This document shows, piece by piece, positions 1 through 6,911 of a stretch of DNA of 13,187 nt. Both the position numbers and the translations under genes were made by a program. The notes under the pieces are model-generated. The model was not told where the DNA came from. It made no database searches and saw nothing but the letters and a program-made list of their open reading frames with translations. Origin of the DNA: Rhodospirillaceae bacterium UBA4479 (lineage in GTDB: Bacteria; Pseudomonadota; Alphaproteobacteria; Rhodospirillales; Casp-alpha2); the NCBI GenBank assembly GCA_002389175.1, contig DGNZ01000412.1:1-13187 (forward strand). The letters are read 5' to 3'. Numbering within the stretch: position 1 is the first letter of the stretch; every line of letters begins with the position of its first letter.

Positions 1-234
1 GAGAAGCTTCGGGCACACCAACACACAGGCTTACGGCAAAATAGAAGTCCAGTCAGAATAGGGGATCAATTAGATGTTAGGCTGCTGTTGCCGAAATGGG
101 GGTGTCGTGGTGCACCAGGCGTCACTTTCGAGGTCTTGTGAAAATTTACGTTGGCGCCCAGTACGCAGAGTTGGTTCCAACCAGTTTTTTGTTACAAATT
201 TTGTTGTTGTTTTGACGCACAAACTACAGCGTGA
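1..234. other. Left-edge stretch without a supported gene
   Basis: No convincing gene is visible here. All three plus frames open at the left edge close early, with stops at 58-60, 138-140 and 42-44. The minus strand has no ATG leading off the edge. The reading frame starting at ATG 74 runs into the antisense of the FabD-like gene, has no Shine-Dalgarno sequence and matches no family I know. The stretch looks more AT-rich than its neighbours around 140-220 and contains a short palindrome ACAAA-T-TTTGT at 194-204. No convincing terminator follows the minus-strand operon. Confidence 0.5.
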
Positions 235-1257
235 TCAAACTGACGTGTGCATTGTTGCCATCGACAAAAGCCTTGGCTGCCCTTGGGTTTTTTTTTGAAC
301 ATCTAATTTTGAATTCCATCCTCGCCAATTAGATCGGATAAGAGCCTGAGCTGTCGCCCCGATCAGAGTGGTGCCTGGACCTAGAATTATGAACACATCT
401 GGCATTAACTCCCGTGCGGCAGTACGAATAGCAGCTGTAAAGTCGAATAATTCGTAAACCTGATGTCCGAGTGTATAAGTATACAATGCGTTGGTATCTG
501 TCGACTTGGGGTGCCAAATTGCTCCCCGACCGTCTACCAGCGGTATGCTCGGTTGATCAAAAAGATGTTCAGGCAATGCCGAAAATCCGAGCTCTGAAAC
601 AGGTTTTTGCAGGTGGGTGTGAAAGCCTGCATGGTTTGGCAGGCGCGTCGGGTATCTCTCTTGAAGGATGGGAGCCGAATTTTCAAAGGCAGCCAACCCA
701 GCTTCGTTTCCTGCAAGCACCAACATGCCGCCTAGATCGATGGATAAGCCCAGCACATGATCCGGGCGGGCGTTGATAGCAAAGACTTCGCGCATCAAGT
801 TTTCACGTTGATTTGGGATTTCCTTCCAGTCCGCGTCAACGAAGGGATAGATAAGTTGCCCACCGATCATCTGCTCCTGCATCAGCGTTCCCATGGTGTT
901 GACCACTTGCATACCACCCATCGGATCAAGCGCACCTGCGCAGGCTAGTGCAATATACCAACCCATCGAATTACCTGTTATGCCAATAATATCAAAACGG
1001 TCACGATCAATAGCCCCAAAATCCGCATGTGCGCAGGCATAGATCAGAGCCGATGCATTGTCGCCGCGCGTGTGTGTAGGGCCAGAAAATCGTGCAGCGG
1101 TATCAAGTTCGCTAACTGTTTTCTGACCAAGCTTTATGCGAAAGGCATCAAACTGGCCAAGATTAGGGGCATTTGGATGATGTCGCGCCAGATAGCCAAG
1201 TTCGGTTCTGTTATAAGTGCCGCGCCCGGGCGCGATAACAACTGCGGTTTGTTTCAT
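235..1257 (-). CDS. Divergent FabD-like acyltransferase (AT fold), specificity unknown
   Basis: A 340-residue protein of the malonyl-CoA:ACP acyltransferase (FabD/AT) fold, usually about 310 residues. The nucleophile elbow is GNSMG at 95-99 (Ser97) instead of GHSxG. His213 in FHTHLQKP aligns with catalytic His201 of E. coli FabD, and the C-terminal LGPGTTL (292-298) matches VGPGKVL. Two ligand residues differ. The MRGKFMQE motif, whose Arg117 holds the malonyl carboxylate in FabD, is here TMGTLMQE with Met122. The early PGQGSQ, whose Gln forms the oxyanion hole, is PGRGTY. Acyl transfer chemistry is therefore plausible, but malonyl specificity is doubtful. The start is ATG at 1257, giving an ATGA overlap with the E1 stop and so translational coupling. 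A start 4 codons earlier is possible but less likely. It is the last gene of the minus-strand operon. A run of nine A on the coding strand lies near its 3' end. No signal peptide is seen, so it is probably cytoplasmic. Confidence 0.8.
   Translation of the reverse strand: MKQTAVVIAPGRGTYNRTELGYLARHHPNAPNLGQFDAFRIKLGQKTVSELDTAARFSGPTHTRGDNASALIYACAHADFGAIDRDRFDIIGITGNSMGWYIALACAGALDPMGGMQVVNTMGTLMQEQMIGGQLIYPFVDADWKEIPNQRENLMREVFAINARPDHVLGLSIDLGGMLVLAGNEAGLAAFENSAPILQERYPTRLPNHAGFHTHLQKPVSELGFSALPEHLFDQPSIPLVDGRGAIWHPKSTDTNALYTYTLGHQVYELFDFTAAIRTAARELMPDVFIILGPGTTLIGATAQALIRSNWRGWNSKLDVQKKTQGQPRLLSMATMHTSV
288..296 (-). repeat. A9 homopolymer in the 3' part of the FabD-like gene
   Basis: Nine consecutive T on the plus strand, read as A9 in codons 321-324 (Q-K-K-T) of the FabD-like gene. 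The annotated frame continues to PRLLSM and a stop at 235. One base fewer would give a different C-terminal tail running past 235. One base more (equivalent to two fewer) would shift into the remaining frame. The annotated frame looks the more natural. The run is a possible polymerase-slippage or sequencing-error site. Confidence 0.6.
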
Positions 1258-3437
1258 AACGCGTTCCAAAGTTTTGTGGCAGCTGCAACTATGCTGTCAC
1301 GGCTGGGCAGTGTGGCGGCATAAGCCGGACCAGTGGCGATAAAGCTGTCCTCTGCGGCAAGGCGTGCAGCAGGCAATTCACTGCGTTCTGTAAGCATGGA
1401 AAGCAAGGCTTCGGATTGCCCCCCCGTACCGCGACATTCATCCACAACAAGTACTTTTTGTGCGCCGTCGATTGCCGACAGTATACCGTCGGTCGGCAGT
1501 GGTGCAATCCAGCGGATGTCGATAATCCGAGTTTCAATACCTTGTTGTTCCAACACTTTGGCCGCCTGTTGCGATAGGTAGTGGCCGTTGCCATAAGTGA
1601 CGATGGCCAAAGGGCCGTCGCCTGTGACCCCAACATCGCCCAGTGCAATGGTTTGATCTGGGGCAGGGTAGGTCTGCGCCCAGCCGCTGTCTTTTTCATC
1701 GTGAAGATCGCGCATGGGATAGAGGGCGATGGGTTCAACAAACACTACGACGCGCTGTTCTTCGCGGGCCAGCCGCACACATTCGCGCAGCATTTTGGCC
1801 GCATCTGCACCTTGGGACGGGCAGGCGACAATTACGCCGGGTATATCGCGCAAAACGGCAAGTGAATTGTCGTTGTGGAAATGCCCGCCAAAGCCTTTTT
1901 GGTATCCTAGCCCTGCGATGCGCAGCACCATTGGGTTAGTGAATTGGCCGTTGGAAAAGAACGACAGGGTTGCGGCCTCGCCGCGGATTTGATCCTCAGC
2001 ATTGTGCAGATAAGCCAGAAACTGAATTTCAGGCATTGGGATAAATCCGTTGTGGCCTAGGCCAATGGCCAACCCAAGAATGGATTGTTCATCCAGCAAC
2101 GTGTCGATCATCCGATTCTTACCAAATCGATCACTAAGTTTTTGCGTGACGCCGTAAACGCCACCTTTGCGACCCACGTCTTCGCCCATCATCACAATTT
2201 CGGGGTATTCCAACATCAGATCGATCAGCGCCCAGTTTATCAGACGTGACATTGGCTGGGGTTTATCAATCTGCCAAATGTCGCTGTCGAAGGCCGTTTC
2301 CCGTGCTTGCGCGGAGGGGCCGTTCGCGGGTTTGCAATCCCGCTTGGGTGGCACTATGGAAGCCATCACCTCAGCAGCCGTAGACAGGCGTCGTTGCTGG
2401 ATCACCTCTTCTGCGACGCGGGTGCATTGCTCCTCGGTCTCGGTATAGATCGAAAGTGCTTCGTCGGTTGTAAGAACGCCTCCTTCTGTCAGCAATCGCG
2501 CGGAATGCAGCAGGGGATCGTTCTGCTCCCATTCTTCAAAAATGTTTTTCGACAAATAGGTTTGTTGCAAATCTGCGCCGGCGTGGCCGTATAGGCGCAC
2601 AAGGGACAGGTGTAAAAATGCAGGTTTCTTGCGTTTACGTACATATTCAGCAGCCTCTTGTGTGGCACGGAAAGTGTCGAACAGATCAAGGCCATTTGCT
2701 TTGAAATACTTTAGGCCTGGTTTGTTAGCAAAGTTTGCGCCGATCCAGCCCTGAGGGGTGCGGGTGGAAATCCCGATGCCGTTGTCTTCGCAGACAAACA
2801 ACAGCGGCAATGGGATTGATTGATAGGCCGTCCAGCAGGCGGTGTTGATGGCCCCTTGGGCTGTGGAATGGTTCGCAGATGCATCGCCAAAGGAACACAT
2901 GACAATGCTGTCGTCTTCTAGCACTTTATGTTCGGGCGGATGCCGTTTCGCCAGTGCCACGGAATAGGCTGCTCCAACGGCTTTGGGCAGGTGGCTGGCG
3001 ATGGTCGAGGTTTGGGGCGGGATATTTAGGGCTTTAGAGCCGAGCACCTTATGCCGCCCGCCAGACATGGGATCAGATTTCGCAGTGGAAAAGCTGAGCA
3101 ACATATCCCAAGCGGGTGTCGTGTCTGGAACCATCGCAGAACGGCGCGTTTGAAATGCCCCGTCGCGGTAATGCAGAAACGCCATATCGTCAGGCCGCAG
3201 GGCAGAGGCAACCGCCGCCATGCCCTCGTGACCAGAAGAACCGATGGTGTAGAACCCTTGGCCAGCGGTCTGCATCTTGCGCGACCGCCGATCAAGGTTA
3301 CGGCTGAGGCACTGCGCACGAAAAATCGCGACTGCCTCAACATCTGACAAAGGGCCGGATGGCGCATCGCCACTAGGAAATTCACTTGCGGTCACACGGG
3401 CAACAAGAGCGTCGTGAACGATATCTGCGCGATCCAT
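1254..3437 (-). CDS. Fused alpha-beta E1 of a ThDP-dependent 2-oxoacid dehydrogenase
   Basis: A 727-residue protein joining an E1 alpha half (about 1-365) and an E1 beta half (about 396-727), normally separate in pyruvate and branched-chain 2-oxoacid dehydrogenases. E1 decarboxylates a 2-oxoacid on ThDP and passes the acyl group to lipoyl-E2. In the alpha half, the ThDP/Mg motif reads GDAS (184-187) to EDN (217-219), a variant of GDG...NN. SSGHEG (67-72) stands where family members have GQEA. The beta half has the GEDVG motif with Glu419, the residue expected to activate ThDP, then PMPEIQF (467-473) and GGHFHND (517-523). The start at 3437 is chosen because AAAGGAAC lies just upstream and the gap to gcdH becomes 19 bp; a start at 3515 would overlap gcdH. 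No E2 or E3 gene is in the window. Co-transcription with gcdH suggests 2-oxoadipate as substrate, but branched-chain or other 2-oxoacids remain possible. Confidence 0.88.
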   Translation of the reverse strand: MDRADIVHDALVARVTASEFPSGDAPSGPLSDVEAVAIFRAQCLSRNLDRRSRKMQTAGQGFYTIGSSGHEGMAAVASALRPDDMAFLHYRDGAFQTRRSAMVPDTTPAWDMLLSFSTAKSDPMSGGRHKVLGSKALNIPPQTSTIASHLPKAVGAAYSVALAKRHPPEHKVLEDDSIVMCSFGDASANHSTAQGAINTACWTAYQSIPLPLLFVCEDNGIGISTRTPQGWIGANFANKPGLKYFKANGLDLFDTFRATQEAAEYVRKRKKPAFLHLSLVRLYGHAGADLQQTYLSKNIFEEWEQNDPLLHSARLLTEGGVLTTDEALSIYTETEEQCTRVAEEVIQQRRLSTAAEVMASIVPPKRDCKPANGPSAQARETAFDSDIWQIDKPQPMSRLINWALIDLMLEYPEIVMMGEDVGRKGGVYGVTQKLSDRFGKNRMIDTLLDEQSILGLAIGLGHNGFIPMPEIQFLAYLHNAEDQIRGEAATLSFFSNGQFTNPMVLRIAGLGYQKGFGGHFHNDNSLAVLRDIPGVIVACPSQGADAAKMLRECVRLAREEQRVVVFVEPIALYPMRDLHDEKDSGWAQTYPAPDQTIALGDVGVTGDGPLAIVTYGNGHYLSQQAAKVLEQQGIETRIIDIRWIAPLPTDGILSAIDGAQKVLVVDECRGTGGQSEALLSMLTERSELPAARLAAEDSFIATGPAYAATLPSRDSIVAAATKLWNAL

Positions 3438-3456
3438 ACTTTGTTCCTTTGGATGC

Positions 3457-4665
3457 TTAATAGAAAGCTTGCAAGCCAGTTTGTGCGCGACCCAAGATAA
3501 GGGCGTGCACATCATGGGTGCCTTCGTAAGTGTTAACAGTTTCCAGATTGACCATATGGCGGATCACCTGAAACTCCTCGGAAATTCCGTTGCCGCCGTG
3601 CATGTCGCGGGCGTAACGGGCAATTTCCAACGCTTTGCCACAGTTGTTACGTTTCATCATACTGATCATTTCTGGCGCCGCGTTCGATTCGTCCATCAAA
3701 CGGCCAATGCGCAGACTGCCTTGTAGGCCAAGCGTGATGTCGGTTTGCATGTTGGCCAGTTTCAACTGGTAAAGCTGTGTTTGGGCAAGAGGTTTGTTGA
3801 ATTGTTTGCGATCCAAACCGTACTGGCGTGACGCATGCCAGCAGAATTCAGCAGCGCCAAGAACGCCCCATGTAATACCGTAACGGGCGCGGTTCAAACA
3901 ACCAAACGGACCCTTCAAACCTTCGACATTTGGCAGCAGCGCGTCTTCACCCACTTCCACATTGTCCATGACGATTTGGCCAGTGATGGAAGCACGCAAT
4001 GACATTTTACCGCCAATTTTGGGTGCTGACAGTCCTTTCATGCCTTTGTCCAGAACAAAGCCACGGATTTTGCCGCCGTGGGCTTCGGATTTGGCCCAAA
4101 CCACAAAGACATCTGCGATAGGGCTGTTGGAAATCCACATTTTGGAACCGTTCAGGACATAACCGCCCTGCACCTTTCCAGCGCGGGTTTTCATGCCACC
4201 TGGATCACTGCCCGCATCTGGTTCTGTCAGGCCAAAGCAACCAATGAATTCGCCGCTGGCCAGCTTTGGCAGGTATTTCATACGCTGTTCTTCAGAGCCA
4301 TAGGCATAGATCGGATACATCACCAAAGATGATTGAACCGACATCATAGAACGGTACCCAGAATCAACGCGTTCAACTTCGCGTGCCACCAACCCGTAGG
4401 TAACATAGGACGCGCCCAACCCACCGTATTCTTCTGGAACAGTAACACCTAGCAGGCCCATTTCGCCCATTTCACGGAAGATTTCCGCATCCGTGGTTTC
4501 CTTTGCATAAGCCTCGATAACACGGGGTTGCAATTTTTCCCGCGCATAGGCCCGTGCGGCGTCACGCACCATACGTTCGTCTTCGCTCAGTTGATTTTCC
4601 AACAAGAAGGGATCGTCCCATTCAAAGCGGGAAAGTTCGGGGGCGTCTTTGGAATGCAACGACAT
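3457..4665 (-). CDS. gcdH: Glutaryl-CoA dehydrogenase
   Basis: A 402-residue acyl-CoA dehydrogenase. Glutaryl-CoA dehydrogenase oxidises glutaryl-CoA with FAD and decarboxylates it to crotonyl-CoA, passing electrons to ETF; in bacteria it is a soluble tetramer. Hallmarks seen are GYRSMMSVQSSLVM at 103-116 (Arg105/Ser106 match the substrate-carboxylate site of the human enzyme), the FAD/substrate loop FGLTEPDAGSDP (144-155), WISNSPIADV (177-186), and NTYEGTHDVHALILGRA (378-394), where Glu381 is the catalytic base. The length is normal for the bacterial family and there is no transit peptide. The start at 4665 follows TAAAGGAC, a Shine-Dalgarno that begins at the stop codon of the aminotransferase 11 bp upstream. 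The longer frame to 4830 would overlap that gene and is rejected. It is second in the operon. This is the most secure functional call in the window and anchors the pathway reading of its neighbours. Confidence 0.95.
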   Translation of the reverse strand: MSLHSKDAPELSRFEWDDPFLLENQLSEDERMVRDAARAYAREKLQPRVIEAYAKETTDAEIFREMGEMGLLGVTVPEEYGGLGASYVTYGLVAREVERVDSGYRSMMSVQSSLVMYPIYAYGSEEQRMKYLPKLASGEFIGCFGLTEPDAGSDPGGMKTRAGKVQGGYVLNGSKMWISNSPIADVFVVWAKSEAHGGKIRGFVLDKGMKGLSAPKIGGKMSLRASITGQIVMDNVEVGEDALLPNVEGLKGPFGCLNRARYGITWGVLGAAEFCWHASRQYGLDRKQFNKPLAQTQLYQLKLANMQTDITLGLQGSLRIGRLMDESNAAPEMISMMKRNNCGKALEIARYARDMHGGNGISEEFQVIRHMVNLETVNTYEGTHDVHALILGRAQTGLQAFY

Positions 4666-4676
4666 ATTTTTGTCCT

Positions 4677-5897
4677 TTATAACAATGCAGCGACGGCTTT
4701 GGCGATGCGCGCGCAGCCTTCTTTGAGGTCTGCCATCGCATAGGCGTATGACAATCGGAAATGGCCTGACAAGCCGAAGGCGCGGCCAGGAACAAGAGCG
4801 ACTCCAGCATCGGCCAAGATGTAGGCGCAAAATTCGGCATCGTTGGCGATTTTAGTTCCATTTGGCGTTTTAAGGCCAAAGGTTTTTGCACAAGATGGAA
4901 ACACGTAAAACGCACCGCCAGGTGTTAGGCAATCAAGACGGCCTGTTTCGTTCAACGCGGTAATCACATAATCGCGACGATCTTTGAACGACGCGAGCCG
5001 TTCGGTGAGAACCTGTTGAGGGCCCGTAAGCGCGGCCAGTGCAGCGGCCTGTGAGATTGACGACGCGCCCGAGGTAGATTGCCCCTGCACGCCAACCATT
5101 GTCGTGATGAGATCGCGCGGGCCAATGCCCCAACCCAAACGCCAACCAGTCATGGCGTAGGCTTTCGACACGCCGTTCACGATCAGCATGCGGCTCACCA
5201 AATCAGGCGCGATTTCACGAAACGATGTGAAAGTATCATAAGAAATATGCTGGTAGATTTCATCGGCCAGCACCCAAACATGTGGATTAGCACGTAACAC
5301 ATCGGCAAGTGCGGACAGCTCAACCGCCGTATACAAAGCACCCGATGGGTTGCCGGGCGAATTCACCAGCAACCATTTTGTTTTCGGCGTAATCGCTTCA
5401 GCAAGCTGTGATGCCGACAGCTTGAATTGCGTTTCGGCTTTACAGGCCACAGGCACCAGTGTTGCCTGACAAAACGCGATGATGTCGGCGTAGGATGTCC
5501 AATAAGGCGCGGGAACAACGACTTCGTCATTAGCATTGAGCGTAGCAAGGAAAGCATTCGCCAAAACTTGCTTTGCGCCTGTGCAAACGATCACCTCGGA
5601 TGGATCTGGCCTTGCTGCTGGATCGGAGGGAGTGCTTTCAGCGATTACCTTGCGCAAGGCAGGCGTCCCCTGTGTCGGAGGGTAGGTCGTTTGCCCGTCC
5701 AACATCGCAGCATGTGCGGCTTGGATGATGTTTTCGGGCGTTGGAAAATCTGGTTCGCCCGTACCAAAGCTGAGGATATCCTCTCCAGCCGTCTTACGGG
5801 CCTGTACTGTTTCTGAAATCTGGACGATTTCAGACAATTTTACCGCCGCAGCACGGTCAGATCGGATGAATACGGGTGTTGTTGGCTCGGTGATCAT
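4677..5897 (-). CDS. Class I/II PLP-dependent aminotransferase (aspartate aminotransferase I-beta-like)
   Basis: A 406-residue fold-type I aminotransferase, normal in length for the bacterial AspAT/aminoadipate aminotransferase group. Features seen are FGTGEPDFPTP (44-54) at the N-terminus, YPPTQGTPALRK (72-83), CTGAKQ (105-110), NSPGNPSG (179-186) with the PLP-binding Asn, ADEIY (211-215) with the Asp that pairs with the pyridine nitrogen, SKAYAMTGWRLGW (244-256) with Lys245 as the PLP Schiff-base lysine, and Arg381 in HFRLSYA for the substrate alpha-carboxylate. Lys109 falls where Thermus-type enzymes bind an acidic side chain, so an acidic substrate is plausible. First in an operon with gcdH and E1, it may convert 2-aminoadipate to 2-oxoadipate, though aspartate or aromatic acids cannot be excluded. 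ATG 5897 is preferred over a TTG four codons upstream. Neither has a strong Shine-Dalgarno, so the start is moderately certain. Confidence 0.88.
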   Translation of the reverse strand: MITEPTTPVFIRSDRAAAVKLSEIVQISETVQARKTAGEDILSFGTGEPDFPTPENIIQAAHAAMLDGQTTYPPTQGTPALRKVIAESTPSDPAARPDPSEVIVCTGAKQVLANAFLATLNANDEVVVPAPYWTSYADIIAFCQATLVPVACKAETQFKLSASQLAEAITPKTKWLLVNSPGNPSGALYTAVELSALADVLRANPHVWVLADEIYQHISYDTFTSFREIAPDLVSRMLIVNGVSKAYAMTGWRLGWGIGPRDLITTMVGVQGQSTSGASSISQAAALAALTGPQQVLTERLASFKDRRDYVITALNETGRLDCLTPGGAFYVFPSCAKTFGLKTPNGTKIANDAEFCAYILADAGVALVPGRAFGLSGHFRLSYAYAMADLKEGCARIAKAVAALL

Positions 5898-5918
5898 TAC
5901 GAATCGCAATCTTTTCTA

Positions 5919-5948
5919 TTGATGTGATGCTAATATCCGCCTTAATAT
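5919..5948 (+). promoter_or_regulatory. Candidate promoter of the LysR gene
   Basis: TTGATG (5919-5924) and TAATAT (5943-5948), separated by 18 bp, resemble sigma70 -35 and -10 boxes. They would start transcription about 35 bp before the LysR ATG. The match is moderate. The opposite-strand promoter of the aminotransferase operon should lie in the same 93-bp gap, but I cannot place it with confidence. Confidence 0.35.
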
Positions 5949-5953
5949 AGGAT
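5935..5953. promoter_or_regulatory. Candidate LysR-type operator (ATCC-N11-GGAT)
   Basis: ATCC (5935-5938) and GGAT (5950-5953) form a dyad with exactly 11 bases between the arms, close to the T-N11-A layout of LysR-family sites. It lies in the divergent gap between the aminotransferase operon and the LysR gene and overlaps the candidate -10 of the latter, as expected for autorepression with activation of the divergent operon. The arms are only 4 bp, so chance occurrence is possible. Confidence 0.35.
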
Positions 5954-5990
5954 TCTACAGGTGTATTTTGGGAAGTTTTGGAATTAGATC

Positions 5991-6911
5991 ATGTTAGAAT
6001 GGAATGAGGTTTCTATCCCAAGGCGGTTCCTACCGCCATTTGCTTGGCTCGCGTCATTTGAAGCGGTTGCAAGGCGCGGATCGGTCACAACTGCGGCCCA
6101 TGAACTGAACCTTACGCAAGGCGCGGTCAGTCGCCATGTGCAAAAGCTGGAACAGCAAATCGGTGTGCAGTTGTTTGAACGGGATAAGCAGCGCCTGCAT
6201 TTAACGGGGTCGGGTAAGTCTTATGCAGAAGAGGTGCGCCAAGGCATCAGCCTAATAACCAACGCTGGCGTCAAATTGCATACTAACCCAAATGGGGGCG
6301 CGTTGAATTTGGCGGTGCTACCAGCATTCGGAACCCATTGGTTAGCGCCGCGTTTGGCGGATTTCATTGGCCAGTGTCCTGGCGTGACAGTCAATCTGTC
6401 AACGCGAACCCGTCCTTTTGACTTTTCGAACGAGAATTTTCACGCGGCCATACATTTTGGATTGAACGACTGGCCGGACGTGAACAGCTTGTGTTTGATG
6501 GAAGAAGAAGTTGTTGCCATTGCAGCGCCCCCAATCGTGAAGCCAAGCGCCGCAAACGATATGAACGAGATTCGGAAAATGCCACTGTTGCACCTGCAAA
6601 CACGGCCGGCCGCGTGGAGCCGTTGGTTTGCGCAACAAGATTTGGACGTGAAAAATATCACCGGAATTCAGTTTGACCAGTTTGCGACGATGATACAAGC
6701 AGTGGTTTCTGGCCTTGGCGCGGCGATTGTGCCCAAATATCTTGTCGAGAACGAGCTTAAGCAAGGGAGACTGGTTGGGCTGGGCGGTTCTGCGACATCT
6801 GTAATTGGGTCGTATTTTCTTGTTTGGCCAGAACGCAGCGCTCATCACCCCCCGGTTATGGCTTTCCAAAAGTGGATGAAATCCACGGTAGGGGAAAACG
6901 CAATAATTTAG
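5991..6911 (+). CDS. LysR-family transcriptional regulator (GcvA-like)
   Basis: A 306-residue LysR-type regulator of normal length. The N-terminal winged helix-turn-helix covers about residues 14-75, with SVTTAAHELNLTQGAVSRHV (31-50) as the HTH and LFERDKQRLHLTGSG (61-75) as the wing end. A periplasmic-binding-like effector domain runs from about 100 to 300. The N-terminal pattern RRFLPPFAWLASFEAVAR resembles the GcvA subgroup. The start at 5991 has GGAA 9-12 bases upstream. It is divergent from the aminotransferase-gcdH-E1 operon with a shared 93-bp control region, the classical arrangement for a LysR protein that activates its neighbour. LysR regulators (GcdR) next to gcdH are known in other proteobacteria. 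A pathway intermediate is a likely effector, but this is inferred. Its stop overlaps the stop of the convergent marR gene by 4 bp. Confidence 0.92.
   Translation: MLEWNEVSIPRRFLPPFAWLASFEAVARRGSVTTAAHELNLTQGAVSRHVQKLEQQIGVQLFERDKQRLHLTGSGKSYAEEVRQGISLITNAGVKLHTNPNGGALNLAVLPAFGTHWLAPRLADFIGQCPGVTVNLSTRTRPFDFSNENFHAAIHFGLNDWPDVNSLCLMEEEVVAIAAPPIVKPSAANDMNEIRKMPLLHLQTRPAAWSRWFAQQDLDVKNITGIQFDQFATMIQAVVSGLGAAIVPKYLVENELKQGRLVGLGGSATSVIGSYFLVWPERSAHHPPVMAFQKWMKSTVGENAII

Noticed and set aside
1..60. Plus-strand frame open at the left edge, ending at a TAG at 58-60
   Set aside because: Only 19 codons, with no recognisable motif. It could be the tail of a gene outside the window but cannot be supported.
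171..190. Short hairpin (TGGT-TCCA-ACCA) followed by T6 as a terminator
   Set aside because: The stem is only about 4 bp and AT-containing, and no supported plus-strand gene ends before it.
74..298. Plus-strand reading frame of 74 codons at the left edge
   Set aside because: It has no ribosome binding site and no recognisable family, and its last part is antisense to the FabD-like gene.
3438..3515. Longer E1 start at 3515
   Set aside because: It would overlap gcdH, while ATG 3437 has a good AAAGGAAC site and the extra 26 residues do not look conserved.
4666..4830. Longer gcdH start at 4830
   Set aside because: The extra residues are arginine- and cysteine-rich antisense-like sequence overlapping the aminotransferase. 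ATG 4665 has a proper ribosome binding site.
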